Assembly (NCBI GenBank): GCA_009705865.1
Contig: WLSJ01000016.1
Coordinates: 1 to 19,418 of the forward strand
DNA: 19,418 bases
Source of the DNA: Actinomycetota bacterium
GTDB taxonomy: Bacteria > Actinomycetota > Acidimicrobiia > Acidimicrobiales > Ilumatobacteraceae
Direction of reading: 5' to 3'
Shown: one piece after another, positions 7,162 through 15,766 of the stretch
Layout of the letters: each line of letters starts with the position of its first letter
Position numbering within the stretch: the stretch's first letter is position 1
Notes under the pieces: model-generated
The model's database searches: none
Told to the model about the DNA's origin: nothing
What the model saw: only the letters and a program-made list of their open reading frames with translations
Position numbers and translations under genes: made by a program

Positions 7162-8174
7162 GCACGCTCTCCGAGAAGTCGCTGTAACTCCTCTTTGGCT
7201 GCAACGTGTTCTACTGCCGTATGAGAAGGGTGAGTAAAACGAGTCATGAGATCTGAAGAAAAACCAACGAGGCACACTTCGCTATACAGACGAATGCCGT
7301 GGGCAGATTCAACTGTACTTTGAACATGTGCCATGACCGCTGCAATGTCGGCTGCAGTTGCACCCTCTGCTGCCTGAATGAAATTTGCGTGCTTTTCAGA
7401 TACTTGGACAGCACCTATTGTGAAACCTCGCAACCCCGACGAGTCGATCAGGGCCCCTGAACTGTCGTCGCCTGATCCCGGATTCACAAACACTGATCCA
7501 GCGTTACGCCCACCAGGTTGATGTTCGCGCCGCCAGCCGACTACTTCGTTAATGACATTTGTGCCAATGGCTGCATCCTGGGCAATTGTCAACAATCTCA
7601 CAGACAGAAGAACGTGATGACTAAGTAGTGCTGAACCGCGGAAAAAGAAACCTAGACGTTGGGCATCAACGAGAGCTGTCTGACCAGTACGTAATGACAG
7701 GACTGTTGCATCAACTACTGCAGACGCCATATCAGCACCGTGGCCACCTGCATTCATACGAATAGCACCACCAACGGTTCCGGGAATTCCGACGCACCAT
7801 TCAAGCCCACCTCGCCCTGCGCCCACAGAACGACGAGCCAATACCGGCATCAACATTGATCCGTTTGCCTCAACCACATCGCCATTGATAGCCACTTCTT
7901 TATCTGTCACAGACGGAGACATCACGATGACCACTCCATTGAATCCAGAATCAGCGACTAGAAGATTGCTGCCACGTCCAATTACGAGTGTTTCCACATC
8001 TGGGAATCGACGCAATATCGATCCCACCGAAATGGCTTGGTCTGTGGACGTTACTTTCACCACACACGCACCATGACCTCCGACTCCATACGTCGTGAGA
8101 GGTGCTAGAGGTACGTCAGTGCGAACGTCAAGATTCGCCGCAGTCAGCTCTGCAACAATTGTTTCGATAGTCAT
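7158..8174 (-). CDS. murB: UDP-N-acetylenolpyruvoylglucosamine reductase MurB
   Basis: Cytoplasmic FAD enzyme that reduces UDP-GlcNAc-enolpyruvate to UDP-MurNAc with NADPH, the step before MurC; 338 aa. FAD-binding residues are seen in TTYGVGG (27-33) and GRGSNLL (66-72), and IPGTVGGAIRMNAG (130-143) supplies an active-site Arg, R139. The proton donor is S227 in NAGSVFVNP, and the final catalytic acid is E299 in YSEVCLVG. The region usually reading F-x-Y-R-x-S is FFFRGS here, so the substrate-side Tyr seems to be Phe. About 33 residues follow the usual family end, of unknown role. ATGA overlaps join it to murC upstream and ftsQ downstream. MurB is elsewhere in the genome in mycobacteria, so this position is a lineage marker. 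Confidence 0.97.
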   Translation of the reverse strand: MTIETIVAELTAANLDVRTDVPLAPLTTYGVGGHGACVVKVTSTDQAISVGSILRRFPDVETLVIGRGSNLLVADSGFNGVVIVMSPSVTDKEVAINGDVVEANGSMLMPVLARRSVGAGRGGLEWCVGIPGTVGGAIRMNAGGHGADMASAVVDATVLSLRTGQTALVDAQRLGFFFRGSALLSHHVLLSVRLLTIAQDAAIGTNVINEVVGWRREHQPGGRNAGSVFVNPGSGDDSSGALIDSSGLRGFTIGAVQVSEKHANFIQAAEGATAADIAAVMAHVQSTVESAHGIRLYSEVCLVGFSSDLMTRFTHPSHTAVEHVAAKEELQRLLGERA

Positions 8175-9577
8175 AGCGTTGTCGCTTGAAGATCATCAGG
8201 GAACGTCTCAATATCGCCACAGCCCATGGACACGCACATATCACCAGGTTTGATCCATGTCAGTACCGCATCAACTGTGTCTTGACGCGATGGAGCCCAC
8301 ACCACGTCGGCACCAACATGTTTTGCCTTGATGGCATTTGCAACCAACTCGCCAGTCACGCCTTCGATTCTTTCCGTACCCGAGGCATAGACATCAGTGA
8401 TGACAATTCGGTCTGCGCCCGTGAAACAGTCGCCATATGAATCGGCCATCGACGCAATCCGGTGAAATCGATTCGGCTGAAAAACAGCGACGATTCGTCC
8501 CCTTCTTCCTGGATGTAACCGAACAGCCTCAATCGTTGCCTCAATCTCTGCCGGAAGGTGCGCGTAGTCATCTATCAACAAGGAACCATTAAATGAACCC
8601 CGCTCGGTGAAGCGTCTAGCGACTCCGGTAAATGTACTTGCTGCACTACAAGCGACTGCGGGGTCAATGCCCAGTCGGATTGCCATTGCCAGAGCAGCTG
8701 CAAAATTCATTGCATTGTGCTCGCCACGCAAGAGCAGATCACAACTAAATGCTTGATTGCCAACGTTCACTTCAATATGAGTACCCGTTACATTCGATGA
8801 CGTGTTCACAATTCTGACTGTGGAAAGTTCTGACCTACCAAAGGTTGTGACACGATCATCTGTACCAAGTGATGAGATCAATTCAGATGATCCCGCATCG
8901 TCTGCGTTTAACACAACAGCCCCATTTATGCGCGCGGCTACATCAGAAAAACACTGCTTCACACCTTCGAACGTTTCGAAATAGTCAAGATGGTCGATAT
9001 CGATATTTGTAACTATCAGTGATGACAACGGAAGAACATCGAGCGTGCCATCACTTTCATCAGCTTCAATGATCAGAAGCGACCCATCTCCGTGCACACG
9101 TTCATGGCGGTCAAGTACCTCGGCTCCAATAATTGACGATGGAGACAACCCACCCGCTCTTGTCATTGCGGTCAGGAGAGCTGTTGTTGTGGTTTTTCCG
9201 TGAGTACCGGCAACACCGACGGCATTGGTAGCAGCGCAAATTGAGGCAAGCATTCCGGAACGATGTCGCACGTCTATTCCGAGACGTTGGGCTTCGACCA
9301 ATTCAACATTCGTAGACGGAATCGCTGTGGAGTACGTGACGACATCAGCTCCTTGTACCACTGACGTCGAATGCCCGATAAAAACAGTTGCACCGCGTTC
9401 ACGCAATTGTGCAACTACTTCAGAATCGTGCTGATCAGAACCGGTTACCTCATGACCCATCTCGATCAATAAACGTGCAAGTGCGCTCATGCCAGGCCCA
9501 CCAATACCAATGACATGACAACGAAGGCGCGTCGCCAGAGACAGTATTGGTTCAGCGAGTCGACGAGAGGCGTACAT
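8171..9577 (-). CDS. murC: UDP-N-acetylmuramate--L-alanine ligase MurC
   Basis: First Mur ligase: adds L-Ala to UDP-MurNAc using ATP, in the cytoplasm; 468 aa. The N-terminal UDP-binding domain has the Rossmann motif GIGGPGMS (24-31). The central ATPase domain has the P-loop GVAGTHGKTTTT (121-132, K128), EADESD (171-176) and NIDIDHLDYF (191-200). RGEHNAMN (284-291), GVARRFTERG (318-327) and DDYAHLPAE (336-344) mark the later active-site region and the ligase C-terminal domain. The usual DDYxHHPxE carries Leu in place of the second His, a mild deviation. It starts at ATG 9575-9577, sharing one base with the murG stop (TAATG), so translation is coupled. Confidence 0.98.
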   Translation of the reverse strand: MYASRRLAEPILSLATRLRCHVIGIGGPGMSALARLLIEMGHEVTGSDQHDSEVVAQLRERGATVFIGHSTSVVQGADVVTYSTAIPSTNVELVEAQRLGIDVRHRSGMLASICAATNAVGVAGTHGKTTTTALLTAMTRAGGLSPSSIIGAEVLDRHERVHGDGSLLIIEADESDGTLDVLPLSSLIVTNIDIDHLDYFETFEGVKQCFSDVAARINGAVVLNADDAGSSELISSLGTDDRVTTFGRSELSTVRIVNTSSNVTGTHIEVNVGNQAFSCDLLLRGEHNAMNFAAALAMAIRLGIDPAVACSAASTFTGVARRFTERGSFNGSLLIDDYAHLPAEIEATIEAVRLHPGRRGRIVAVFQPNRFHRIASMADSYGDCFTGADRIVITDVYASGTERIEGVTGELVANAIKAKHVGADVVWAPSRQDTVDAVLTWIKPGDMCVSMGCGDIETFPDDLQATTL

Positions 9578-10707
9578 TAGTCATCCATTGTTCCACGCGC
9601 CATGGGCGAGCGTGCAACGTTCTGGATCACATTTACTAGGCCAGGACCACGGTGTTTGACACCCAATGCAAAAGCCTTGTGTGTCATATCAACGATTCGA
9701 GATGGATTATTCAACAGCTGCATGACGAGATTCACTGTTGTGCCGTCAGCACACGAGGCGTCGTCAACAAGTTCGGCAGCACCTGAATCAGTCAGCCAAC
9801 GTGCATTCAACTCCTGATGTCCGTCTGATGCATCAGGCCATGGCACCAATACGGCCGCAATTCCGACTGTTGCAATTTCTGCGACCGTGCTTGCTCCAGC
9901 ACGTGCAACCAAAACATCAAGGGCGCTGTACACATCAATCATCCGCTCTTCATAACCAACTCGGATGTATTGCACACCTGCTGGTACATGAGGCATTGGG
10001 TCACGCACAAAACGATCTCCACATATGTGGTACACGACTGCTTCTTTACCAGCGAGAGCAAGGAGCAACTCCGGAGCCATTGCATTAAGAGTTTTCGAAC
10101 CTAAAGAACCACCCATGATGACGACCATCTGAGCGGTCGATGAAATTCCCAGAAGTTCGCGAGACGAAGGACGACGTTCAGCCACTTTCAATTCGCGAAG
10201 ATGTTGTCGCACTGGGGCTCCAGTCACTATCGCATTCGGAAGTGAACTGTCTTCAAATGCAACTGCCGAGACCGCCGCATGTCGAGCTTGTCGCCGTGTT
10301 GCAAGACCAGGTATGCGGTCATAGCTGACACACACCAGCGGAACATCATGGGCAATCGCAGCGCGCGACATTGGTTCACTGGCATAACCACCCACAGAAA
10401 TCACTACTTGCGGCTTCCATCGTTTGATGAGCGAGCGTGCAAGAACACGACTGTGCATCAACCTCCATGGAAGAACGGCATTGCGAGCGAGGGCGCGAAG
10501 ACGTAGCGAGCGCTGCAAGCCCGATATCGGTAGGAATTCACAACCGACTCCGGTGCCACGCATCAAGACTGTTTCTACTCCGCGGCGTGAACCCACATAC
10601 CGAATCTCCTCGACAGAATGTCCGGCATCTACTAACAGTTCACAGATTGCCAACGCAGGAAGAACGTGGCCACTAGTGCCGCCGCCCGTGACAACTGCAA
10701 ACACCAT
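9577..10707 (-). CDS. murG: UDP-GlcNAc:lipid I transferase MurG
   Basis: Membrane-associated GT-B glycosyltransferase that converts lipid I to lipid II on the inner face of the membrane; 376 aa. GGGTSGHVLPALA (8-20) is the first glycine loop, SVGGYAS (104-110) the second, and MGGSLGS (198-204) the third. The nucleotide-sugar site is RAGASTVAE (269-277) with HQELNA (297-302). The usual HEQN motif after the second loop is replaced by SYDRIPG (128-134), an unusual change close to the acceptor/donor cleft. It starts at ATG 10705-10707, 3 nt after the ftsW stop, and shares one base with murC. Confidence 0.97.
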   Translation of the reverse strand: MVFAVVTGGGTSGHVLPALAICELLVDAGHSVEEIRYVGSRRGVETVLMRGTGVGCEFLPISGLQRSLRLRALARNAVLPWRLMHSRVLARSLIKRWKPQVVISVGGYASEPMSRAAIAHDVPLVCVSYDRIPGLATRRQARHAAVSAVAFEDSSLPNAIVTGAPVRQHLRELKVAERRPSSRELLGISSTAQMVVIMGGSLGSKTLNAMAPELLLALAGKEAVVYHICGDRFVRDPMPHVPAGVQYIRVGYEERMIDVYSALDVLVARAGASTVAEIATVGIAAVLVPWPDASDGHQELNARWLTDSGAAELVDDASCADGTTVNLVMQLLNNPSRIVDMTHKAFALGVKHRGPGLVNVIQNVARSPMARGTMDD

Positions 10708-10710
10708 GTG

Positions 10711-11907
10711 TTACTTCGAACTCTTTACGTCACGAGCCACATTCAGCAATAACCCTGCCCCGGCCATCGATGCAATCAATGAAGAACCGCCATAAGACAA
10801 GAATGGAAGTGTTAGCCCCGTCATCGGCAAAATTCCGACCACTCCTCCGATGTTGACAAATGCCTGAATGCCGAACCAACTTGTAATACCACCAGCAATG
10901 AATGCGCCATGAGTGTCAGGAGCCGACAATGCAACCTGAATGCCAAAGACAACAAGCGCCATGAATCCGCCCACAACCATGAGTGTTCCGAATAATCCCA
11001 GCTCTTCGGCAATCACCGAGAAAATAAAGTCGCTATACGCAAGAGGTACATACCCCCACTTGCTAGTGCCAGAGCCAATACCCGTACCAGACCAACCACC
11101 GTTAGCGATACTGAGCAGTGATTGATACACCTGATATCCACTGTCCTCTTTTGTCGCATCAAGATGCATAAAGGCAAGCATGCGCGCACTTGCATTCGTA
11201 GCAAAAGTTAAAACCAGTGCACCGAGTGCGCCGACACCGATTGTCGTTGCCCATAATTGTCGAGCAGGCAAACCAGCAATCACCATCATAAAGAGAACGA
11301 TTCCGGCAAAAATAAGACTTCCGCCGTAATCTTTCTGCGCTGCACACAAACCAGCAGTTACACCCATTGCCGCAAGAACTGGCCACAACACGATGCTCGT
11401 GATCTTGACGGAACGATGGCGATGCGACAGAAGGTTTGCACAAAACAGCACAACTGCCAGTTTCATAAATTCTGATGGCTGCATTCGAAATGGCCCCACG
11501 TCCAACCATGCGCGAGCTCCGTGCACGAGAGCTCCGGTCAAAATAACGAATACATTCATGGCCACGACAGATAAAACAACAGGCATCAAAATTCTGGAAC
11601 TGTGCCACGATTCATATGGCAGCGCATACGCTGCCCACATTGCTAAGGCTCCGGCAGCTGCCCACGCTGATTGTCGTACAAACATCCCCCATGCAGATGA
11701 TCCTGAATGCAGACTCGTCACTGATGACGACGAGAGAACCATCACCAAACCGAGCATCACAAATGAAATAACAATGATCCAAATCCAGAAGTAAGCCGCT
11801 GTGGGCTTTTCCAATGGAAGTCGGTGTCGATCCGCAAGACCTGTACGGCGCAACGTTGCCAAGCGACGTTCTTTTAGTGTTGGAGTTGTTCTCTTTTCAG
11901 TCGTCAT
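10711..11907 (-). CDS. ftsW: Septal peptidoglycan glycosyltransferase FtsW
   Basis: SEDS-family polymerase that links lipid II into glycan strands at the septum together with FtsI; 398 aa, polytopic with about ten hydrophobic segments. Signature stretches are QPSEFMKL (143-150), PLAYSDFIFSVIAEELG (288-304) and PMTGLTLPFLSYGGSS (361-376). D293 in YSDFIF aligns with the catalytic Asp of the family. The first ~35 residues are a basic cytoplasmic tail (KERRLATLRRTGLADRHR). It has the FtsW pattern and sits in dcw, so RodA is unlikely. It starts 5 nt after the murD stop, with GAGCGG as a modest ribosome site, and ends 3 nt before murG. Confidence 0.97.
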   Translation of the reverse strand: MTTEKRTTPTLKERRLATLRRTGLADRHRLPLEKPTAAYFWIWIIVISFVMLGLVMVLSSSSVTSLHSGSSAWGMFVRQSAWAAAGALAMWAAYALPYESWHSSRILMPVVLSVVAMNVFVILTGALVHGARAWLDVGPFRMQPSEFMKLAVVLFCANLLSHRHRSVKITSIVLWPVLAAMGVTAGLCAAQKDYGGSLIFAGIVLFMMVIAGLPARQLWATTIGVGALGALVLTFATNASARMLAFMHLDATKEDSGYQVYQSLLSIANGGWSGTGIGSGTSKWGYVPLAYSDFIFSVIAEELGLFGTLMVVGGFMALVVFGIQVALSAPDTHGAFIAGGITSWFGIQAFVNIGGVVGILPMTGLTLPFLSYGGSSLIASMAGAGLLLNVARDVKSSK

Positions 11908-11912
11908 CAGAT

Positions 11913-13250
11913 CTACCGCTCACTACTTTTGAAATGCTCACGCACTTGTCTTTGAAAATCGTCACCACGTTCGTTGTAATTGGCGTACCAGTCATAACTT
12001 GTGCATCCTGGTGACAACAGCACGGTTGCACCATCTCTAATCAAACCATGAGCTTCTGCCACAGCCTGAGACATTGACCCAGCGATACGCACAGGACACT
12101 TACCGGCAAATGCTTCGGCCACTGCATCAGAATCTTCTCCGATTGCTACAACTCCAATAACTCGCGATGCCTCTGTCGCCATCTGTGACAAATCTAAATC
12201 CTTATTGCGCCCTCCTGCAATCAGCACAATTCTGTCAAATGATCGAATTGCAGCAAGAGCTGCATGTGGACTAGTTGCTTTCGAATCGTCATACCACGCA
12301 GACTCTTCAAACTGTCCGACTAGTTCAATTCTGTGATGAGCCGATTCAAATGCACCAAGCGGTATCGATACTTCTTTGACATCACACAAACCTGATTCGA
12401 TCACCATTGCAGTAGCAGCTAATGAGTTCGTGATGTCATGAGGCAGAGACCGCCACAAATCTGACGTCGCCATGATTTCACCAGATGGACACACCAATGA
12501 TCCGTGCTCGACTCGGTAATCACCTGAGTCAATACCGAAAGTGACACACCGTGCACCAGAGGAATGGGCAACGTCAACAATCATTGAATTGCCAGCCGGG
12601 GCGACGACGACATCAATTGATGTTACATGTGCCCACATTTGACGTTTGGCCGCTGTGTACTCCTCAATAGACCCATGCCAGTCCAAGTGGTCCGGCGCAA
12701 GGTTTAGCCATGCAGATGCATCACAGCGAAACGCCGTCGTGAAGTTCAGTCGAAAACTAGAGCACTCAACTACAAATGCATCAAAGGGTTGATCAACGGC
12801 AGTCACGAACGGAAGATCAGTGTTGCCCACCTCGCCGACCGAACGACCTTGGGAACGCAATAGTTCCGCAGCAATCATTGTGGTTGTCGTTTTCCCATCC
12901 GTACCAGTGACGCCAAGAATGGGACGTGGTCCACCTGCCCGCATCTGTTCCCATTCGTATGCAATATCAATTTCAGAACGAACCGCTATGCCCTTTTTCA
13001 ATGCAGAAACGATCACAGGATGATGTGGTGCAACTCCCGGAGCAGGAACCAGAAGGTCTACCCCTTCAAGAAATTGTGACCGTGAAGAAGAGTTATCAAC
13101 GGATAGCAATTCGCAGGATAATTCCGAAGCAAGTTGCTGATGCCCTGTCGAAAGATTGTCGTCAGAAAGCACGACGTCATAATCATGAAGCACAAGTGCA
13201 CGGGCTGTGGCTTCACCTGCACGTCCAAGTCCAAAAACTGCTGCACGCAT
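11913..13250 (-). CDS. murD: UDP-MurNAc-L-Ala--D-Glu ligase MurD
   Basis: Second Mur ligase: adds D-Glu to UDP-MurNAc-L-Ala using ATP; 445 aa. The N-terminal motif is FGLGRAGEATAR (6-17). The P-loop is GVTGTDGKTTTT (113-124, K120), and NLAPDHLDWHGS is the usual metal/ATP motif. The C-terminal domain shows IAGGRNKDLDL and LSPGCTSYDWYANYNERGDDF, both typical of MurD. I chose ATG 13248-13250: the protein then starts at the Rossmann fold (MRAAVFGLG), and GGTGA, which includes the mraY TGA, serves as ribosome site. The frame extends to 13325, but the added residues lie inside mraY and resemble nothing. The gap to mraY is 4 nt. Confidence 0.97.
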   Translation of the reverse strand: MRAAVFGLGRAGEATARALVLHDYDVVLSDDNLSTGHQQLASELSCELLSVDNSSSRSQFLEGVDLLVPAPGVAPHHPVIVSALKKGIAVRSEIDIAYEWEQMRAGGPRPILGVTGTDGKTTTTMIAAELLRSQGRSVGEVGNTDLPFVTAVDQPFDAFVVECSSFRLNFTTAFRCDASAWLNLAPDHLDWHGSIEEYTAAKRQMWAHVTSIDVVVAPAGNSMIVDVAHSSGARCVTFGIDSGDYRVEHGSLVCPSGEIMATSDLWRSLPHDITNSLAATAMVIESGLCDVKEVSIPLGAFESAHHRIELVGQFEESAWYDDSKATSPHAALAAIRSFDRIVLIAGGRNKDLDLSQMATEASRVIGVVAIGEDSDAVAEAFAGKCPVRIAGSMSQAVAEAHGLIRDGATVLLSPGCTSYDWYANYNERGDDFQRQVREHFKSSER

Positions 13251-13254
13251 CGCG

Positions 13255-14313
13255 TCACCGCCCGGCAAATGAATCGGCGATGTGCGTGAAATCGGCAATA
13301 AACATCCCCACAGCAACTGCGACACAAATTCCGGAAAGAATCCAGAATCGAATGATCACTGTGGTCTCAGGCCAACCGAGAAGTTCAAAATGATGATGAA
13401 TTGGCGACATGCGAAACAATCGTTTCTTTCGACCAGACGCCTTAAAGACACCCATCTGCAATGCGACCGAACCAGCTTCCATGACGTTGAGTGCACAGAT
13501 AAGAGGCAACAACATATGAGTGTTCGTCGTGACAGCCAGTAGCCCCAAAGCTGCACCAATACCTAAAGCCCCAACGTCACCCATGAAAATACGTGCGGGC
13601 GCAGCGTTCCACCACAAAAACCCGCCACAAGCACCAGCCATCGCAGCGGAAAACACAGCAAGGTCAAGAGGGTTAACAAGGTGATACAAATCTGGGTTTC
13701 GAAAAGCCCAATATGCAATCACAGTAAATGCAAGAAAACCAAAAAGTGCTGAACCCGCAGCTAGTCCATCGAGACCGTCAGTCACGTTCACTGCATTAGT
13801 TGTGGCCCACACCATGATCGATGTCCAAAGAACCCACAAGATTGGAGAGAGGTGCCAGCCTGGGAGATCGAAACGAGTGAAAGACAATGTCTCACTGACG
13901 CCGGTTCCCATCAGCAACCACGACATCATGATCACTACAAGACCAAACGTGATGTATCCCTTTTTCTTCCAGAAAATTCCTCTGTTGTGTGAACGTCGAA
14001 CTTTAAGAAAATCGTCCAAGAAACCAATGATCGACAAAACTCCACAGATAGCCCACATGATCATGGCTTGGTCAGAGAGTGCTATGCCCCCGCGCAAATG
14101 CCCTGCTAACCAACCAATAAAAGCGGAGAACATAATGGCGATCCCGCCCATAGTGGCGGTCCCCTGTTTTTTCATGTGATGCACAGGTCCATGATCATCA
14201 GATCCGAGAATTGGCTGACCTTTTCCAAGAGAGTCAAAGAACGAGATCAGTGCACGCGTTCCAAAGAGAGACAAAACCATCGCAACTGCACCCGCAATAA
14301 GAACTGCAATCAT
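13255..14313 (-). CDS. mraY: Phospho-MurNAc-pentapeptide transferase MraY
   Basis: Polytopic membrane enzyme that moves phospho-MurNAc-pentapeptide onto undecaprenyl phosphate to make lipid I; 352 aa. The acidic pair is D100-D101 in FLDDFLKVRR. NAVNVTDGLDGLA is at 173-185, the catalytic-site Asp D246 lies in FMGDVGALG, and the HHHFE motif is at 306-310, so all family motifs are intact. It begins at ATG 14311-14313, overlapping the murE stop as ATGA, with AGAAAGGA just upstream as a good ribosome site. murF normally lies between murE and mraY but has no room here. MraY would still need the MurF product, so murF must be elsewhere if the pentapeptide is made. Confidence 0.98.
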   Translation of the reverse strand: MIAVLIAGAVAMVLSLFGTRALISFFDSLGKGQPILGSDDHGPVHHMKKQGTATMGGIAIMFSAFIGWLAGHLRGGIALSDQAMIMWAICGVLSIIGFLDDFLKVRRSHNRGIFWKKKGYITFGLVVIMMSWLLMGTGVSETLSFTRFDLPGWHLSPILWVLWTSIMVWATTNAVNVTDGLDGLAAGSALFGFLAFTVIAYWAFRNPDLYHLVNPLDLAVFSAAMAGACGGFLWWNAAPARIFMGDVGALGIGAALGLLAVTTNTHMLLPLICALNVMEAGSVALQMGVFKASGRKKRLFRMSPIHHHFELLGWPETTVIIRFWILSGICVAVAVGMFIADFTHIADSFAGR

Positions 14314-15752
14314 TTCAAATTTTCCTTTCTCTTGAGCAGCGCCACTTGGGCAACAGCGACATCACTGAATGGCAAAAAATCTCCATGTATCTCTTGGGTC
14401 AATTCATGACCCTTGCCAGCGACAACCACCATGTCACCACGGTTCGCCCCCAAGATGGCGGATTCAATCGCCTTTTCCCTATTCACGATGGAACTAACCC
14501 TTGCCCCATTGGATGAAACGCCCTGCATGACATCTGCCACAATTTGCTCGGGATCTTCACTTCTCGGATTATCAGAGGTCACAATCACGACATCGGCCAC
14601 TTCAGTAGCGATACCACCCATCACGGGCCGCTTGGCGGAGTCACGGTCACCTCCGCAACCAAATACGACAATGAGCTGAGCCTGCGTGATCATGCGCGCA
14701 CTTGTCAAGAGACCACGTAGTGCTTCTGGCGTATGTGCAAAATCGACAACTACATCTATTCCAGCATCGTTAGGGATTGATTCAAAACGCCCGGGAACTG
14801 TTGCGACTTGTGCGCAGCCACTAAGAATTGCAGAGTCTGAAACGCCCATTTCTGCGGCCGCTGTTATCGCTGCAATCGCATTAGCTACAGAGAACGTCCC
14901 ACCGATTGGCAAGCTAATGGCAAGTGATCTCCATGAAAAAGCAACACGCTGGGCAGAGATTGACACATCTGTTACATCGGATGCCGAGAAACCAGTTGTG
15001 CGAATCTCTGCATTCAGAAACAACTGCTGGCCATAAGCATCGTCAGTGTTTACTACTGCACAGCGTGACAACTGTGACGTGAAGAGGGACTTCTTAGCAG
15101 CGAAATAATTCTCCATCGTTCCGTGAAAATCAAGATGATCGTGACCCAAATTTGTAAATATCGAAAGATCAAAAACAATTCCGTCAACTCGGTGTTGTTG
15201 CAGTGCGTGGGAAGAGACCTCCATCACAACATGATCAACTCCTGAGTCAACAAGACTGCGCAATTGAGCTTGTAAATCAATTGATTCAGGAGTGGTACGA
15301 CTTCCCGTCAATGTCCCCATCACATGAACTGAAGCTCCGTGCATAGATAGAACAGAGCCCAAAATTGCAGCCGTTGAAGTTTTTCCGTTCGTGCCCGTGA
15401 TTCCCACCATCTTGAGAGACGATGCCGGATGGCGAAACGCAGCAGATGCTATTCGACCAAGGACAGAACGAACATCTTCAACAATAATTTGAGTAATTGA
15501 AGGAGAAATCGATTCGTCTACTTGATCAACTAGTACAGCGCTGCAACCACGCTCAAGTGCTTCATTGATGAACCGGTGTCCGTCAAAGGACTCACCGCGA
15601 ACACAACACAAGATGTCACCAGATTCAATATTTCTCGAATCTTGAGAGATGCCGGTGAGAATGGTCTGGCTATCGCCAACAATTCTGGCGCTGATATCTG
15701 CATGCATGACAAGGCTGTCGACAGACAGCGGTGAAAATGAATGCCGAGGCAT
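14310..15752 (-). CDS. murE: UDP-MurNAc-tripeptide synthetase MurE (probably meso-DAP)
   Basis: Third Mur ligase: adds the third amino acid to UDP-MurNAc-L-Ala-D-Glu using ATP; 480 aa. The P-loop is GITGTNGKTST (117-127, K124). NLGHDHLDFHGTMENYFAAK (201-220) carries the His/Asp site and, at its end, the lysine normally carbamylated. VVVDFAHTPEALRG and VFGCGGDRDSAKRP mark the C-terminal domain. DNPR at 394-397 is the specificity motif of meso-diaminopimelate-adding MurE, so the wall is predicted to be DAP type. It starts at ATG 15750-15752, 14 nt after the ftsI stop, with only a weak ribosome site. The length is normal; it is not a MurE-MurF fusion. Confidence 0.97.
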   Translation of the reverse strand: MPRHSFSPLSVDSLVMHADISARIVGDSQTILTGISQDSRNIESGDILCCVRGESFDGHRFINEALERGCSAVLVDQVDESISPSITQIIVEDVRSVLGRIASAAFRHPASSLKMVGITGTNGKTSTAAILGSVLSMHGASVHVMGTLTGSRTTPESIDLQAQLRSLVDSGVDHVVMEVSSHALQQHRVDGIVFDLSIFTNLGHDHLDFHGTMENYFAAKKSLFTSQLSRCAVVNTDDAYGQQLFLNAEIRTTGFSASDVTDVSISAQRVAFSWRSLAISLPIGGTFSVANAIAAITAAAEMGVSDSAILSGCAQVATVPGRFESIPNDAGIDVVVDFAHTPEALRGLLTSARMITQAQLIVVFGCGGDRDSAKRPVMGGIATEVADVVIVTSDNPRSEDPEQIVADVMQGVSSNGARVSSIVNREKAIESAILGANRGDMVVVAGKGHELTQEIHGDFLPFSDVAVAQVALLKRKENLK

Positions 15753-15766
15753 GGTACATAACCCGA

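Noticed and set aside
7162..7275. Longer FtsQ start inside murB
   Set aside because: It would overlap murB by more than 100 nt with unlikely sequence; ATG 7161 overlaps the murB stop as ATGA, like other junctions here.
13251..13325. Longer MurD start inside mraY
   Set aside because: The added 25 residues are off-family; MRAAVFGLG at 13250 has a ribosome site and starts the Rossmann fold.
14310..15752. MurE-MurF fusion explaining the missing murF
   Set aside because: The protein has normal MurE length (480 aa) with one P-loop and one set of ligase motifs.
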